Assembly: GCA_965215715.1 (NCBI GenBank)
Contig: OZ244129.1
Span: 1,736,001-1,800,000 of the forward strand
Source: HXMU1428-3 sp965215715
GTDB lineage: Bacteria; Pseudomonadota; Alphaproteobacteria; Rhizobiales; HXMU1428-3
Direction: 5' to 3'
DNA: 64,000 nt
Under the pieces are notes generated by a model, which was given only the letters and a program-made list of their open reading frames with translations, did no database searches and was not told where the DNA came from. Positions 17,267 to 25,904 of this stretch are shown here, in pieces; position 1 is the first letter of the stretch, and each line of letters begins with the position of its first letter. The translations under genes were made by a program, and so were the position numbers.

Positions 17267-18580
17267 CTAGCCGCGTGCATACCATTGCACAACTTGCTCT
17301 ATCATCACCTCACGCATGGTTTCATTTTCAACCAGCTCTAAGGCTTCACCAACAAAGGCTTGGATGAGCAGAGCGCGTGCCTCAGCGTCTTCAATGCCGC
17401 GGGCTTTGAGGTAAAACAACAGCTCATCATCAATTTGACCGGTTGTGGCGCCGTGTCCGCAAAGCACATCATCGGCATAAATTTCCAATTCTGGCTTTGA
17501 ATCAAACTCAGCCTGTTCTGATAACAAAAGAGCTTTGCTCATCATTTCGCCATCGGTTTTTTGGGCCCCAGGTTGCACAATCACTTTGCCTTGGAACACG
17601 GCACGGGCTGTGTCATTTAACACCGTTTTGAAAAGTTCACGGCTTTCACAGCCAACAGCGGCATGGTCCATGACCAAGGTCAGATCAGCGTGAGACTTAC
17701 CACTTAGCAAGGCTACCCCTGAAATGTCGGCCTTGGCCTCAGCGCCATCATAGCGCACATAGACCTGATTGCGGGTGATCCCACCATCTAGCGTAAACTG
17801 GAACAATTTATAATCTGTTTCTTGGCCCAGCTTGGCCATGACATTGGCCAGATGCACTGCGGTTGGTTCATCAGCTGTAAATCTGACATGGCTTACTTCA
17901 GCCCAATCACCGATGGTTAGTTCTGTAACGATGTTGGCTTGTGTCTCAATGCCTTTGTTGAGCGCGATGTGGCTTTCAATTAATTCAACCTTGGCTGCCG
18001 CGCCAATGTCAAAATAAAGACGCGTTGCGACCGAACTTGGGTTTTGGCTGGTGTTGACAACAACAACATGCAAGGGTTTTGCAAGTTCCGTTTTTTCAGC
18101 CAGCTTGATGGCGATGCCGCCTTGAACGGTTGCCAGGTTTAAGGCTTGGATGGCGTCGCGGGCCTGATCTGAGACTTTACCTAAATTTTCAATCCAGCTT
18201 TGTCCTGTTTGCAGGGCGTCTTTAAGAGAGAGCACCTCAATGCCATCGGCCAAGGATTGGTCTGAAAGTTCGCTGTGGAACTTGCCATCAACAATCACCA
18301 AGCGATGGGCCTCCAGGTTCGCGCGGGCAGAGCCCAGCGCCTGATTAATCGCTTCATTGGCCAGCTCGCCGCCTGTTTTGGCCAAGGGGAGCGCTGTTTT
18401 TAAGGTTGATTTTAAATCAGTGTATTTCCACTCCTCCACCCGGCGGTGGGGAAGCCCGAGCGAGACAAATTCATCGCGTGCTTGCTGTTGCAAGTTTGAA
18501 AACCATTCAGGGCCCTCAAGCTGCGTTGCTTTGGCGATCTCTATGAGGCCGTTTTCTGCTTCTGTGCGTACAACTTCCAT
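17267..18580 (-). CDS. sufD: SufD, scaffold-complex subunit
   Basis: A 437-residue beta-helix protein of the SufBC2D scaffold. N-terminal helices (WFSNLQQQARDEFVSLGLPHRRVEEWKYTDL) are followed by the right-handed beta-helix core, and the C-terminus carries CGHGATTGQIDDELLFYLKARGI with the conserved histidine used in cluster formation. It lies 12 bases after sufC. Homologous to SufB but lacks SufB's long N-terminal part. Start at 18580 has GGGGCGAG just upstream. Confidence 0.94.
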   Translation of the reverse strand: MEVVRTEAENGLIEIAKATQLEGPEWFSNLQQQARDEFVSLGLPHRRVEEWKYTDLKSTLKTALPLAKTGGELANEAINQALGSARANLEAHRLVIVDGKFHSELSDQSLADGIEVLSLKDALQTGQSWIENLGKVSDQARDAIQALNLATVQGGIAIKLAEKTELAKPLHVVVVNTSQNPSSVATRLYFDIGAAAKVELIESHIALNKGIETQANIVTELTIGDWAEVSHVRFTADEPTAVHLANVMAKLGQETDYKLFQFTLDGGITRNQVYVRYDGAEAKADISGVALLSGKSHADLTLVMDHAAVGCESRELFKTVLNDTARAVFQGKVIVQPGAQKTDGEMMSKALLLSEQAEFDSKPELEIYADDVLCGHGATTGQIDDELLFYLKARGIEDAEARALLIQAFVGEALELVENETMREVMIEQVVQWYARG

Positions 18581-18592
18581 CTACTCGCCCCT

Positions 18593-19342
18593 TTATGCCG
18601 CGTCTTCGTCATAATCGGCATAGCCGGATTCTTCTAGCTCAAGTGCTAGCTCTTTGCCGCCAGTGCGCGCAATCTTACCATCAGACATCACGTGTACTTT
18701 GTCTGGCACGATGTAATTAAGCAGACGTTGATAGTGAGTGATGACCAGCATGGAGCGGTCGGCCCCGCGCAATGCATTGACCCCTTCAGAGACGATGCGC
18801 AAGGCGTCAATATCCAACCCGCTGTCTGTTTCATCTAGGATGCACATGCCTGGGTTTAACAGGGCCATCTGCAAAATCTCCATGCGCTTTTTCTCACCGC
18901 CAGAAAAGCCAACATTAAGCCCGCGTTTGAGCATGTCTGGTTTAACGCCTAAGTTTTTGGCTTGCTCTTGGATCAGCTTCATCATTTCAGGGATGGACAG
19001 CTCGTCCTCACCGCGCGCTTTGCGAACGGAATTGATCGCGGTGCGCAAAAAGGTCATGGTGGCAACGCCTGGAATTTCAATGGGGTATTGGAAGGCTAAG
19101 AACAGGCCGCTTGCCACGCGCTCGGCCGGGTCCATTTCCAAAATGCTTTCGCCATTGTAAAGAATGTCTCCATCGGTGATGTCATACTCATCCTTGCCAG
19201 CAATGACATAGGATAGGGTTGATTTGCCAGACCCATTTGGCCCCATAATGGCGTGCACTTCCCCTTTGGGGATGACCAGATCTATACCGTTTAAAATTGG
19301 CTGGCCTTCAACTTCTACATGTAAATTTTTAATTTCTAACAT
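18593..19342 (-). CDS. sufC: SufC, ATPase of the Fe-S scaffold complex
   Basis: A 249-residue ABC-type ATPase with Walker A (GPNGSGKST, residues about 34-42), the signature FSGGEKKRMEI, Walker B (CILDETDSGLD) and an H-loop (VITHYQRLLNYI). SufC drives conformational changes in SufBCD and is soluble, not a transporter. It is separated from sufB by an unrecognised ORF, whereas sufB and sufC are normally adjacent. Confidence 0.96.
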   Translation of the reverse strand: MLEIKNLHVEVEGQPILNGIDLVIPKGEVHAIMGPNGSGKSTLSYVIAGKDEYDITDGDILYNGESILEMDPAERVASGLFLAFQYPIEIPGVATMTFLRTAINSVRKARGEDELSIPEMMKLIQEQAKNLGVKPDMLKRGLNVGFSGGEKKRMEILQMALLNPGMCILDETDSGLDIDALRIVSEGVNALRGADRSMLVITHYQRLLNYIVPDKVHVMSDGKIARTGGKELALELEESGYADYDEDAA

Positions 19343-19362
19343 TTTGTTTTTCCGTTTAAATT

Positions 19363-19776
19363 TTATTCAGAGTGATCCATCTGTTTTTGAATTTGTTTGA
19401 TAAAAAATAAGGCAGTTATCTGTCCTAAATGCTTAATTGCACTATTTATATCCTGCTCAATAATTTGGGCATGTCCCAATTGATGGGGGAACCCTGCCGT
19501 ATTTTTTTCAACTAAAGTTTCTTCATCAAAAATAAAAAAATTCTTGTTTTGACAAACTACATGGGCAATCACAACATCTGAACTTAACAAAAGCTCAGTA
19601 CCGTCTTGAGAAATATTAATTGAATAAGAATCTAATGTTTCTTGATCCTCTTCCAAACATTTCACTAAAGACTTTATTAAAAATTCGTCTTTTAAATATA
19701 AAGCTGCTGGGGAGCCTTTCCCACAAGCATCATCTAAAATTTGATCAAATTCCGTTTTATATCTACCCAAAGTCAA
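19363..19776 (-). CDS. Unrecognised 137-residue protein encoded inside the suf operon
   Basis: I do not recognise this protein. It sits between sufB and sufC, three bases after the sufB stop (start TTG at 19776 with GGGG just upstream) and 20 bases before sufC, so it must be co-transcribed. Visible pattern: an N-terminal helix (YKTEFDQILDDACGK), a helical region with LIKSLVKCLEEDQETL, then alternating beta-like segments (YSINISQDGTELLL; VVIAHVVCQNKNFFIF) and a C-terminal helix. Three cysteines (DACGK, KCLEE, VVCQN) are not in a recognisable metal motif. No signal peptide or membrane segment. The DNA looks clearly more AT-rich than sufB and sufC on either side, which suggests separate origin. 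It may be a Suf accessory protein or a passenger. Confidence 0.7.
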   Translation of the reverse strand: MTLGRYKTEFDQILDDACGKGSPAALYLKDEFLIKSLVKCLEEDQETLDSYSINISQDGTELLLSSDVVIAHVVCQNKNFFIFDEETLVEKNTAGFPHQLGHAQIIEQDINSAIKHLGQITALFFIKQIQKQMDHSE

Positions 19777-19779
19777 TAC

Positions 19780-21249
19780 TTACCCCACAGATCCTTCAAG
19801 GCTAATACCGATCAGCCTTTGGGTTTCGGCCATGAATTCCATTGGCAATTTCTGGATCACTTCTCTGGCAAAGCCGTTCACGATTAGAGCCACGGCTTCT
19901 TCCTCGTTTAACCCGCGCGCTTGAGCGTAAAACATCTGGTCATCAGAGATTTTGGAGGTTGTTGCCTCGTGCTCAAAGGTGGCGGTTGAGTTTTTGGCCT
20001 CAATATAGGGCACGGTGTGGGCTGAGCATTGATCACCGATCAACAAGCTATCGCATTGGGTAAAATTACGCGCCTGGCTGGCCTTTTGGTGGGCTGAGAC
20101 GAGACCGCGATAGGTGTTGGATGATTTGCCAGCTGAAATGCCTTTGGAGATAATTCGGCTGGAGGTGTTTTTGCCCAAGTGGACCATTTTGGTGCCACTG
20201 TCGACCTGCTGCATGCCATTGGAGATGGCAATGGAGTAAAACTCACCTTGGCTGTTGTCGCCGCGCAAAATGCAACTTGGGTATTTCCACGTCACGGCTG
20301 AACCGGTTTCAACTTGCGTCCAGGAGATTTTAGAATTGCGGCCACGGCAATCGCCGCGCTTGGTGACGAAGTTATAAACGCCGCCTTTGCCTTCTTTATC
20401 GCCTGGGTACCAGTTTTGAACGGTTGAGTATTTGATCTCTGCATCATCCAATGCGATCAGTTCAACCACAGCTGCGTGCAGTTGATTTTCGTCGCGCATA
20501 GGGGCGGTGCACCCTTCAAGGTAGGAAACGTATGAGCCCTTGTCAGCGATGATGAGCGTGCGCTCAAACTGGCCGGTGTTTTGCTCATTGATGCGGAAAT
20601 AAGTGGACAGCTCCATGGGGCAGCGCACCCCTTGAGGGATGTAGACAAAGCTACCATCTGAGAACACAGCTGAGTTTAGCGCGGCATAAAAGTTATCTGA
20701 CTTTGGCACAACAGAGCCCAGGTATTTCTGGACCAACTCAGGATGCTCGCGCATGGCCTCAGAGATGGAACAAAAGATCACACCAGCTTTGGCCAGCTCG
20801 TCTTTAAAGGTGGTGACAACGGAGACACTGTCAAACACCGCATCAACGGCCACTTTTGCCCCTTGCACGCCGGCAAGAACTTCTTGTTCTTTTAAAGGAA
20901 TGCCCAGCTTTGCATAGGTCTCCAGAAGCTCAGGGTCCACCTCATCTAAGCTTTTGGGCCCTTCTGTCGATTTGGGGGCAGCATAGTAATAAAGGTCTTG
21001 AAAGTCTGGCTTTTGATAATTGACTTTGGCCCAATCTGGCTCGGCCATGGTTTGCCAACGCTCATAAGCATCCAAGCGCCATTCCAGCATCCATTCTGGC
21101 TCTTGTTTCTTATCAGAAATAAAGCGAATGATGTCTTCATTTAAGCCCTTGGGCGCTTTCACCATGTCGATGTCAGTGGTGAACCCATATTTATATTTAT
21201 CAACATCGATTTCTTTAACTTGATCGATTGTTTCTTTTACTGCTGCCAT
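19780..21249 (-). CDS. sufB: SufB, scaffold-complex subunit
   Basis: A 489-residue scaffold protein on which Fe-S clusters are built with SufC and SufD. Landmarks are YIPQGVRCPMELSTYFRIN, EGCTAPMRDENQLHAAVVEL, QCDSLLIGDQCSAHTVPY containing the cluster cysteine, and FEHEATTSKI. The start at 21249 has GGAG six bases upstream; four codons earlier another ATG lacks this. It follows the cysteine desulfurase gene after 80 bases. Confidence 0.96.
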   Translation of the reverse strand: MAAVKETIDQVKEIDVDKYKYGFTTDIDMVKAPKGLNEDIIRFISDKKQEPEWMLEWRLDAYERWQTMAEPDWAKVNYQKPDFQDLYYYAAPKSTEGPKSLDEVDPELLETYAKLGIPLKEQEVLAGVQGAKVAVDAVFDSVSVVTTFKDELAKAGVIFCSISEAMREHPELVQKYLGSVVPKSDNFYAALNSAVFSDGSFVYIPQGVRCPMELSTYFRINEQNTGQFERTLIIADKGSYVSYLEGCTAPMRDENQLHAAVVELIALDDAEIKYSTVQNWYPGDKEGKGGVYNFVTKRGDCRGRNSKISWTQVETGSAVTWKYPSCILRGDNSQGEFYSIAISNGMQQVDSGTKMVHLGKNTSSRIISKGISAGKSSNTYRGLVSAHQKASQARNFTQCDSLLIGDQCSAHTVPYIEAKNSTATFEHEATTSKISDDQMFYAQARGLNEEEAVALIVNGFAREVIQKLPMEFMAETQRLIGISLEGSVG

Positions 21250-21329
21250 TTTTGTCTCCAACAGACTTTCTTTATGTTTTAAACTCTAGTTAAACTTTTG
21301 TTATATAACTCTTTTATGCCGCACCTTTT

Positions 21330-22526
21330 TTAGGCTGCCTGGGTTTCTTTGGCCCGATGATAAAGGGCCTGCCAAACGGTTAAAAACTGGGTGATTTCTT
21401 CGTTCGTTGTTTGTGGGCCTAAGGAAATGCGCAAGGCTGATACGGCCAGCTCATCACTTATTCCCATAGCCTTTAACACGTGGGATTGTTCCACTTTGCC
21501 AGACGAACAGGCCGAGCCTGAACTGATGGCAATGGCTTGTAAATCCATTTGGATGACTTGGGTTTCAGCTGAAAAACCTGGCACACCAAAGCAGCTTACA
21601 TTGGGAAGCCGTTGTTGATTTTTGCCGAAAACAACCACTTCAGCTGAGGTTTGCAGAAGCTGCGTTTCCAGCTCATCGCGCAGTTGCTGCATGGTGGCTT
21701 GATCGTTTCTTTGCGTTTGCTCAACCTCTTGGGCTGCGGCCCCAAAACCAACGATGCCAAGCACATTTTCTGTGCCGCCGCGGCGTTTTAATTCTTGGCC
21801 GCCGCCTGCGATTAAGGGATCCCTGAGAACAATGGAGATGTCTTTTAACACCAAAGCACCCACGCCTTGCGGACCGCCGATTTTATGGGCGGACAGGGAA
21901 ATTAGGTCAGCTTGCATATCAGCCATTGTAATCGGCATTTTACCCAGCGCTTGCACACAGTCAGAATGCAGCAAGCCACCCGCACGGTGGACGATCTCGG
22001 CGATTTGTGTGATCGGCTGGATGATACCGGTTTCATTATTGGCCGCCATGACGGAAACAAGGATGGGGCGGCTTCCCGGTTCTGCGCCCTCTTCTTGTTG
22101 TTCCTCGCTCAAATCTTTGTTCAGTTCAGTTTGCAACCAGGCAGTATCGACAATGCCATCCTCGGTCACAGGAATGACGCTGATTTTATCTTTATCGAAC
22201 CGCATACCATTCAAGACGGCTGGGTGCTCAATGGCAGAGACATACAAACGGGCCTCTTCCTGCAAACCTTTGGCAAACAGGCCTGGGCTCAATGCCAGAT
22301 TGTTGGCTTCGGTGCCGCCTGATGTCCAAATCACATCTTGAGCGCGGGCTCCGACGAGCTTGGCGAGCGCTTCGCGTGCCTCTTCTATCGCGCCGCGCAT
22401 GGACCGCCCAGCGCTGTGTACGGAAGAGGGGTTACCATAAAGATCAAAAGCGGCTTGCATTTTTGTCTTCACGCTGTCCAGCATGGGGGCAGAGGCGTTA
22501 TAGTCTAGGTAAATCTGCTTACTCAT
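21330..22526 (-). CDS. Cysteine desulfurase (IscS/NifS type, group I)
   Basis: A 398-residue PLP enzyme. It has SAHKIGGPQGVGAL with the PLP lysine and the group I catalytic cysteine loop SSGSACSSGKVEQSHVL. In alphaproteobacterial suf operons a desulfurase of this type commonly follows the Rrf2 regulator, as here, in addition to SufS. It is translationally coupled to the regulator through an ATGA overlap at 22523-22526. The loop 'EEQQEEGAEPG' (about residues 140-150) looks like a lineage-specific insertion. Confidence 0.93.
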   Translation of the reverse strand: MSKQIYLDYNASAPMLDSVKTKMQAAFDLYGNPSSVHSAGRSMRGAIEEAREALAKLVGARAQDVIWTSGGTEANNLALSPGLFAKGLQEEARLYVSAIEHPAVLNGMRFDKDKISVIPVTEDGIVDTAWLQTELNKDLSEEQQEEGAEPGSRPILVSVMAANNETGIIQPITQIAEIVHRAGGLLHSDCVQALGKMPITMADMQADLISLSAHKIGGPQGVGALVLKDISIVLRDPLIAGGGQELKRRGGTENVLGIVGFGAAAQEVEQTQRNDQATMQQLRDELETQLLQTSAEVVVFGKNQQRLPNVSCFGVPGFSAETQVIQMDLQAIAISSGSACSSGKVEQSHVLKAMGISDELAVSALRISLGPQTTNEEITQFLTVWQALYHRAKETQAA

Positions 22527-22993
22527 GGTTGCACCTGCTGATCAGAGGTGGCTTCAAAGACTTGGTCTGCAAGCGCGGGGGTGGCTAACACATCTTGTAA
22601 AGAGGTCTCCCCTAAGAACTGAGCGATGTGCTGGCTTAAATCTTGCCACAGGCCGTGGGTTAAACAGCGAGAGCCGGCAACACAGCCGCCCACTTCGTCC
22701 AGCGAACAGCGGGTCATTTGTACGGGTTCTTCTACGGCCTGCATGATTTCATAAATTGAAATGTCATCAGCTTCGCGGGCCAAACTATACCCCCCGCCAG
22801 GGCCACGGCTGCTTTCAACCAGCTCAGCGCGGCGCAACTGCATAAAAATTTGCTCTAAAAAGGCTTGAGAGATGTTTTGGCGTTCAGAAATCGCGGCAAT
22901 TGGAATGGGGCGCACGGGGGACGTTTGTTCCCCAAAATGAGCCAAGTCCGCCATCGCCATGACGGCATATCTACCTTTTGAACTTAATTGCAT
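22523..22993 (-). CDS. iscR: Rrf2-family Fe-S-dependent repressor (IscR-like)
   Basis: A 156-residue regulator. Residues about 1-70 form the winged helix (MQLSSKGRYAVMAMADLA; NISQAFLEQIFMQLRRAELV), followed by the cluster-binding cysteines in CSLDEVGGCVAGSRC and a dimerisation helix. It should repress the suf operon when clusters are plentiful and release when they are scarce. The start at 22993 matches the family; an in-frame extension upstream to 23035 is unlikely to be translated. Its promoter carries a palindrome (23126-23144) that is the probable autoregulatory site. RirA is a close relative; the genetic context favours IscR. Confidence 0.9.
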   Translation of the reverse strand: MQLSSKGRYAVMAMADLAHFGEQTSPVRPIPIAAISERQNISQAFLEQIFMQLRRAELVESSRGPGGGYSLAREADDISIYEIMQAVEEPVQMTRCSLDEVGGCVAGSRCLTHGLWQDLSQHIAQFLGETSLQDVLATPALADQVFEATSDQQVQP

Positions 22994-23114
22994 ATCCAAA
23001 CCTGATAAAATTTCAAAGATTTTATAAAGTTTCACTCACTTTTAGGTCGAAAACGGTCAAAATTTTCTGGCTTTCTGGGCCCAAAGTGTCTAAATTTAAA
23101 TTCATTCTAAATTA

Positions 23115-23144
23115 CAGATAGAATTCTTGACTTGAGAAGTCAAG
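23115..23144 (-). promoter_or_regulatory. Promoter of the suf operon with overlapping Rrf2/IRO-type operator
   Basis: The palindrome CTTGACTT-N3-AAGTCAAG (23126-23144) contains TGA-N9-TCA, the pattern described for the iron-responsive IRO box bound by RirA/IscR-type regulators. Read on the minus strand, TTGACT (23143-23138) is a -35 box with TATCTG (23120-23115) as -10 after 17 bases. The operator therefore covers the -35 box, as expected for repression by the first gene product. Because it is symmetric it also presents a TTGACT on the plus strand toward the hydrolase gene. Confidence 0.8.
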
Positions 23145-23250
23145 TATTGTCTTGTGTAATAATCATCAAAAAAACTTTGGCTTTATAAGGGGAACTTGCT
23201 AGGTAAGACCCTTACCAAAAAAATTCCAATGGACAGAAATTAAGTCAATT

Positions 23251-23922
23251 ATGCCTGAAGTCATTATTAATGGTCCTGCTGGGCGCCTGGAAGCCCGCTA
23301 CCACCACAATAAAACCACAGATTCGCCAATTGCGATTTTATTGCACCCGCATCCACAATTTGGCGGCACGATGAACAATCAGATCATTTACAATCTATAT
23401 TACACCTATGTGGAGCGGGGTTTTTCTGTTTTGCGGTTTAATTTTCGCTCTGTTGGGCGCAGCCAGGGTGTGTTTGACAATGGGCCGGGTGAGTTGGCCG
23501 ATGCGGCCAGTTGCCTTGATTGGCTGCAAACCCAAAACCCTGATAGCCGCACCTGCTGGATTGCCGGGGCTTCGTTTGGCGCCTGGATTGCCATGCAATT
23601 GCTGATGCGCCGGCCTGAAATTGACGGCTTTATCTCTGTTGCCCCGCCTGCTAATCTTTATGACTTTAGCTTTTTGGCGCCCTGCCCGTCTTCTGGCCTG
23701 ATAGTGAATGGGGCAACCGACCGGGTGGCACCGCCGCAATCTGTGGAAGATTTGGTAAGCCGGTTGAAGACGCAAAAAGGTATTGTGATCACCCATGATG
23801 TGCTTGAAGGGGCCAACCATTTCTTTGAAGGCAAGATGGATAAGTTGATGGATAGCATGAACACTTATCTTGATAGCCGGTTGGGCGTGACCAAGACGAT
23901 GATGATTGAAAGCGATGAGTAG
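23251..23922 (+). CDS. Alpha/beta hydrolase of unknown substrate
   Basis: A 223-residue hydrolase with HPHPQFGGTMNN near the oxyanion hole, the nucleophile elbow GASFG (about residue 109), an acidic residue in NGATDRVAPP and the late histidine in EGANHFFEG. It is the short, serine-hydrolase-like protein frequently encoded in Alphaproteobacteria, with no established substrate. It is divergent from the suf operon and shares its intergenic region, so the iron-responsive palindrome could also affect it. No signal peptide, so it acts in the cytoplasm. Confidence 0.85.
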   Translation: MPEVIINGPAGRLEARYHHNKTTDSPIAILLHPHPQFGGTMNNQIIYNLYYTYVERGFSVLRFNFRSVGRSQGVFDNGPGELADAASCLDWLQTQNPDSRTCWIAGASFGAWIAMQLLMRRPEIDGFISVAPPANLYDFSFLAPCPSSGLIVNGATDRVAPPQSVEDLVSRLKTQKGIVITHDVLEGANHFFEGKMDKLMDSMNTYLDSRLGVTKTMMIESDE

Positions 23923-23995
23923 GGGATATCTGGTTTCGTTTTTGACCAGATAGAGAAGCGGCTATTTTTTGCTTCGATCTATTTGCTGTCACTTC

Positions 23996-24583
23996 TTAGA
24001 AGCTTTTTGTTAAAAGAACCCATTCTTTGCCTTCAGAGATCCAGTCCCCTTTAACCATCGGGCGCCGGGCGATTTCGGTGTAATTGAAGCGTTCATAAAG
24101 CTGTTTGGCTTTTGTGTTGTTATCAGCAACGATGACGCTCATTCCGCTTTTCCCTAAATTTGCCCCCAGCTCATCAGCTTTGGTTAAAAGATGAGAACCA
24201 AGCCCGCGATTGCGGTATTCAGGCAGGACAGCCAATACGTTTACATACCACGTGCTACAGGCCAGGTTTTCCAGCTCTTGTAGGGGAACGAACATTTCTG
24301 GCATATCTGGGGTGATGGTTTGGGGGGTATCGCCGATCTCATAACCGATGAGACAGGCAGCGGCATTGCCCTCTTGTTCGATGATGGTTGCGTTGCGATA
24401 GGAAAAGCCGCCCTCTTGACGTGCCGCGCGCTCTTTGCCAATGTCCCATCCGGTTTGGTCACCTTCTGCGATCTTTTCCCAAAGGTACAAAGGCATGCCT
24501 TCGCCAGCATAATTGACCAATTGTGCGAGTATGGCGGCGTCTTCGATTTTGCCGGGGCGGAAGGTTATGGGTTGGTTAGACAT
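23996..24583 (-). CDS. GNAT-family N-acetyltransferase
   Basis: A 195-residue protein with the GNAT fold: ITFRPGKIEDAAILAQLV at the N-terminus and the acetyl-CoA motif VLPEYRNRGLGSHLLTKADELG (given here in two parts: VLPEYRNRGLG and SHLLTKADELG). ADNNTKAKQLYERFNYTE matches the end of the domain. The acceptor substrate is unknown. The start at 24583 follows AAAGAAG and matches the usual beginning of the fold; a frame extending to 24658 is not supported. Convergent with the hydrolase gene. Confidence 0.85.
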   Translation of the reverse strand: MSNQPITFRPGKIEDAAILAQLVNYAGEGMPLYLWEKIAEGDQTGWDIGKERAARQEGGFSYRNATIIEQEGNAAACLIGYEIGDTPQTITPDMPEMFVPLQELENLACSTWYVNVLAVLPEYRNRGLGSHLLTKADELGANLGKSGMSVIVADNNTKAKQLYERFNYTEIARRPMVKGDWISEGKEWVLLTKSF

Positions 24584-24960
24584 GCTTCTTTGCCTTAAAT
24601 ATTTTACGAGCTTAGTCCTTATAAAAGAATTGTAAGGGGGGTGTCCTTCCAAGGTCAATCTTTCATGTTGGACTAAATCTCAAATTTAGATTGTTATAAG
24701 CCTGTGTTCATAAAGTCACTTTACTGAATGAATTGAGGAAAACGACCTATTCTTAGTTTTAATTAGGCTCAGGACCTATTAATTTTAAAGGCGCTGGTTT
24801 GTAAAATGGGGGTAAGGTATAAAGCTTTAACTCTTCCATATTCAGTATTATTAGACTGCCGTCTCTGGTTATCTCAACTGTGGCGAATGCTAAAAGTTTA
24901 TAGATGGACAGCCGGTAAAAAATGCCGAAAGATTACGATGTTATGACAAAAGAGGTTTTT
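24584..24960. other. Intergenic gap between acetyltransferase and outer-membrane protein genes
   Basis: 377 bases holding the divergent promoters of the flanking genes. I found no clear promoter pair, repeat or RNA structure. Confidence 0.4.
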
Positions 24961-25803
24961 ATGAATTGTTGTTCAAAATATCTCTATGCTGTAACTTTAT
25001 TTGTCTTGGTGATGTCTTGCGTGCAATTCATTTCTACCCCATCCAACGCTACTGAGCCGGCTGTTTCTGGGCTCAACGGAAAGATAAGCGCCGAAGGGGG
25101 GAGTTTTGACACAGATGATGATCTTTTACCAAGTGATGAAGAGTATCTTGTCAAAGGCAGTATAACTGCACCTATTAGTCATAGTTTTGGTTTTCAGCTT
25201 GATGGCGCCTTAGGCGAACGCTCACAAGAAACGCTTTTTGGTGGAGGCCTTCACTTATTTCATCGCGACCCAAGCCGGTATTTAATTGGTTTTTATGGCA
25301 GCGCACATGATTTAGAAGATATCTCTATATGGCGTGCCAGCATTGAGGTTGAATATTACTGGCAACAATTTTCTATGGAAGGCATAATGGGGTATCAACA
25401 TTTGGACCTTCCCTCACGAGTAAATGGGATCCCCTTGTTACCCACTGATGAAGGTAACTTTTTCACAAACATCGACTTTGGTTACTACGCTACTGATAAT
25501 TTGCGCTTTACTGGGGGATACCGTTATGAAAATGAACTCAGTATTGGTTCTCTAGAAGTTGAATATGCAGTCCCCTCCTCAAGAGGGTTCTATTCTATTT
25601 TTGCGTCTGGCAGAGTGGGCGAAAACGATTATGACAGAATAGTCGGCGGCATTCGTTTCTATTTTGGTCAGGATAACATAAAATCTCTAAAAGCTCGTCA
25701 TCGGGAAGACGATCCTAAAAATTGGGTGCCAGATATCCCACTTGATGTCCAATTGGAACAACTTTCAGATCCAGCTCCAGAACCAGAGCCAGAGCCAGAC
25801 TAA
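24961..25803 (+). CDS. Predicted outer-membrane beta-barrel protein
   Basis: A 280-residue exported protein. It starts with a signal peptide (hydrophobic TLFVLVMSCVQFISTPSNA, cleavage expected before TEPAV). The mature part shows alternating aromatic beta segments (YLIGFYGSAH, RASIEVEYYWQQF, FFTNIDFGYYATDNLRFTGG) ending with VGGIRFYFGQ, then a basic/acidic tail (KARHREDDPKNW) and a PEPEPEP end. I recall this tail from a group of small alphaproteobacterial outer-membrane proteins, none with a clear function. Start 24961 is chosen for AGAGG five bases upstream; an upstream ATG at 24922 would spoil the signal peptide. Confidence 0.75.
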   Translation: MNCCSKYLYAVTLFVLVMSCVQFISTPSNATEPAVSGLNGKISAEGGSFDTDDDLLPSDEEYLVKGSITAPISHSFGFQLDGALGERSQETLFGGGLHLFHRDPSRYLIGFYGSAHDLEDISIWRASIEVEYYWQQFSMEGIMGYQHLDLPSRVNGIPLLPTDEGNFFTNIDFGYYATDNLRFTGGYRYENELSIGSLEVEYAVPSSRGFYSIFASGRVGENDYDRIVGGIRFYFGQDNIKSLKARHREDDPKNWVPDIPLDVQLEQLSDPAPEPEPEPD

Positions 25804-25904
25804 TAGATTAGTGATTGGTCGTGATTATCTGTATTGATCTTGGTTTTGGGTCAATAGCTACAACTAATATCTAAACATCAAAAAATGCCGTCTATAGCAT
25901 TAGC

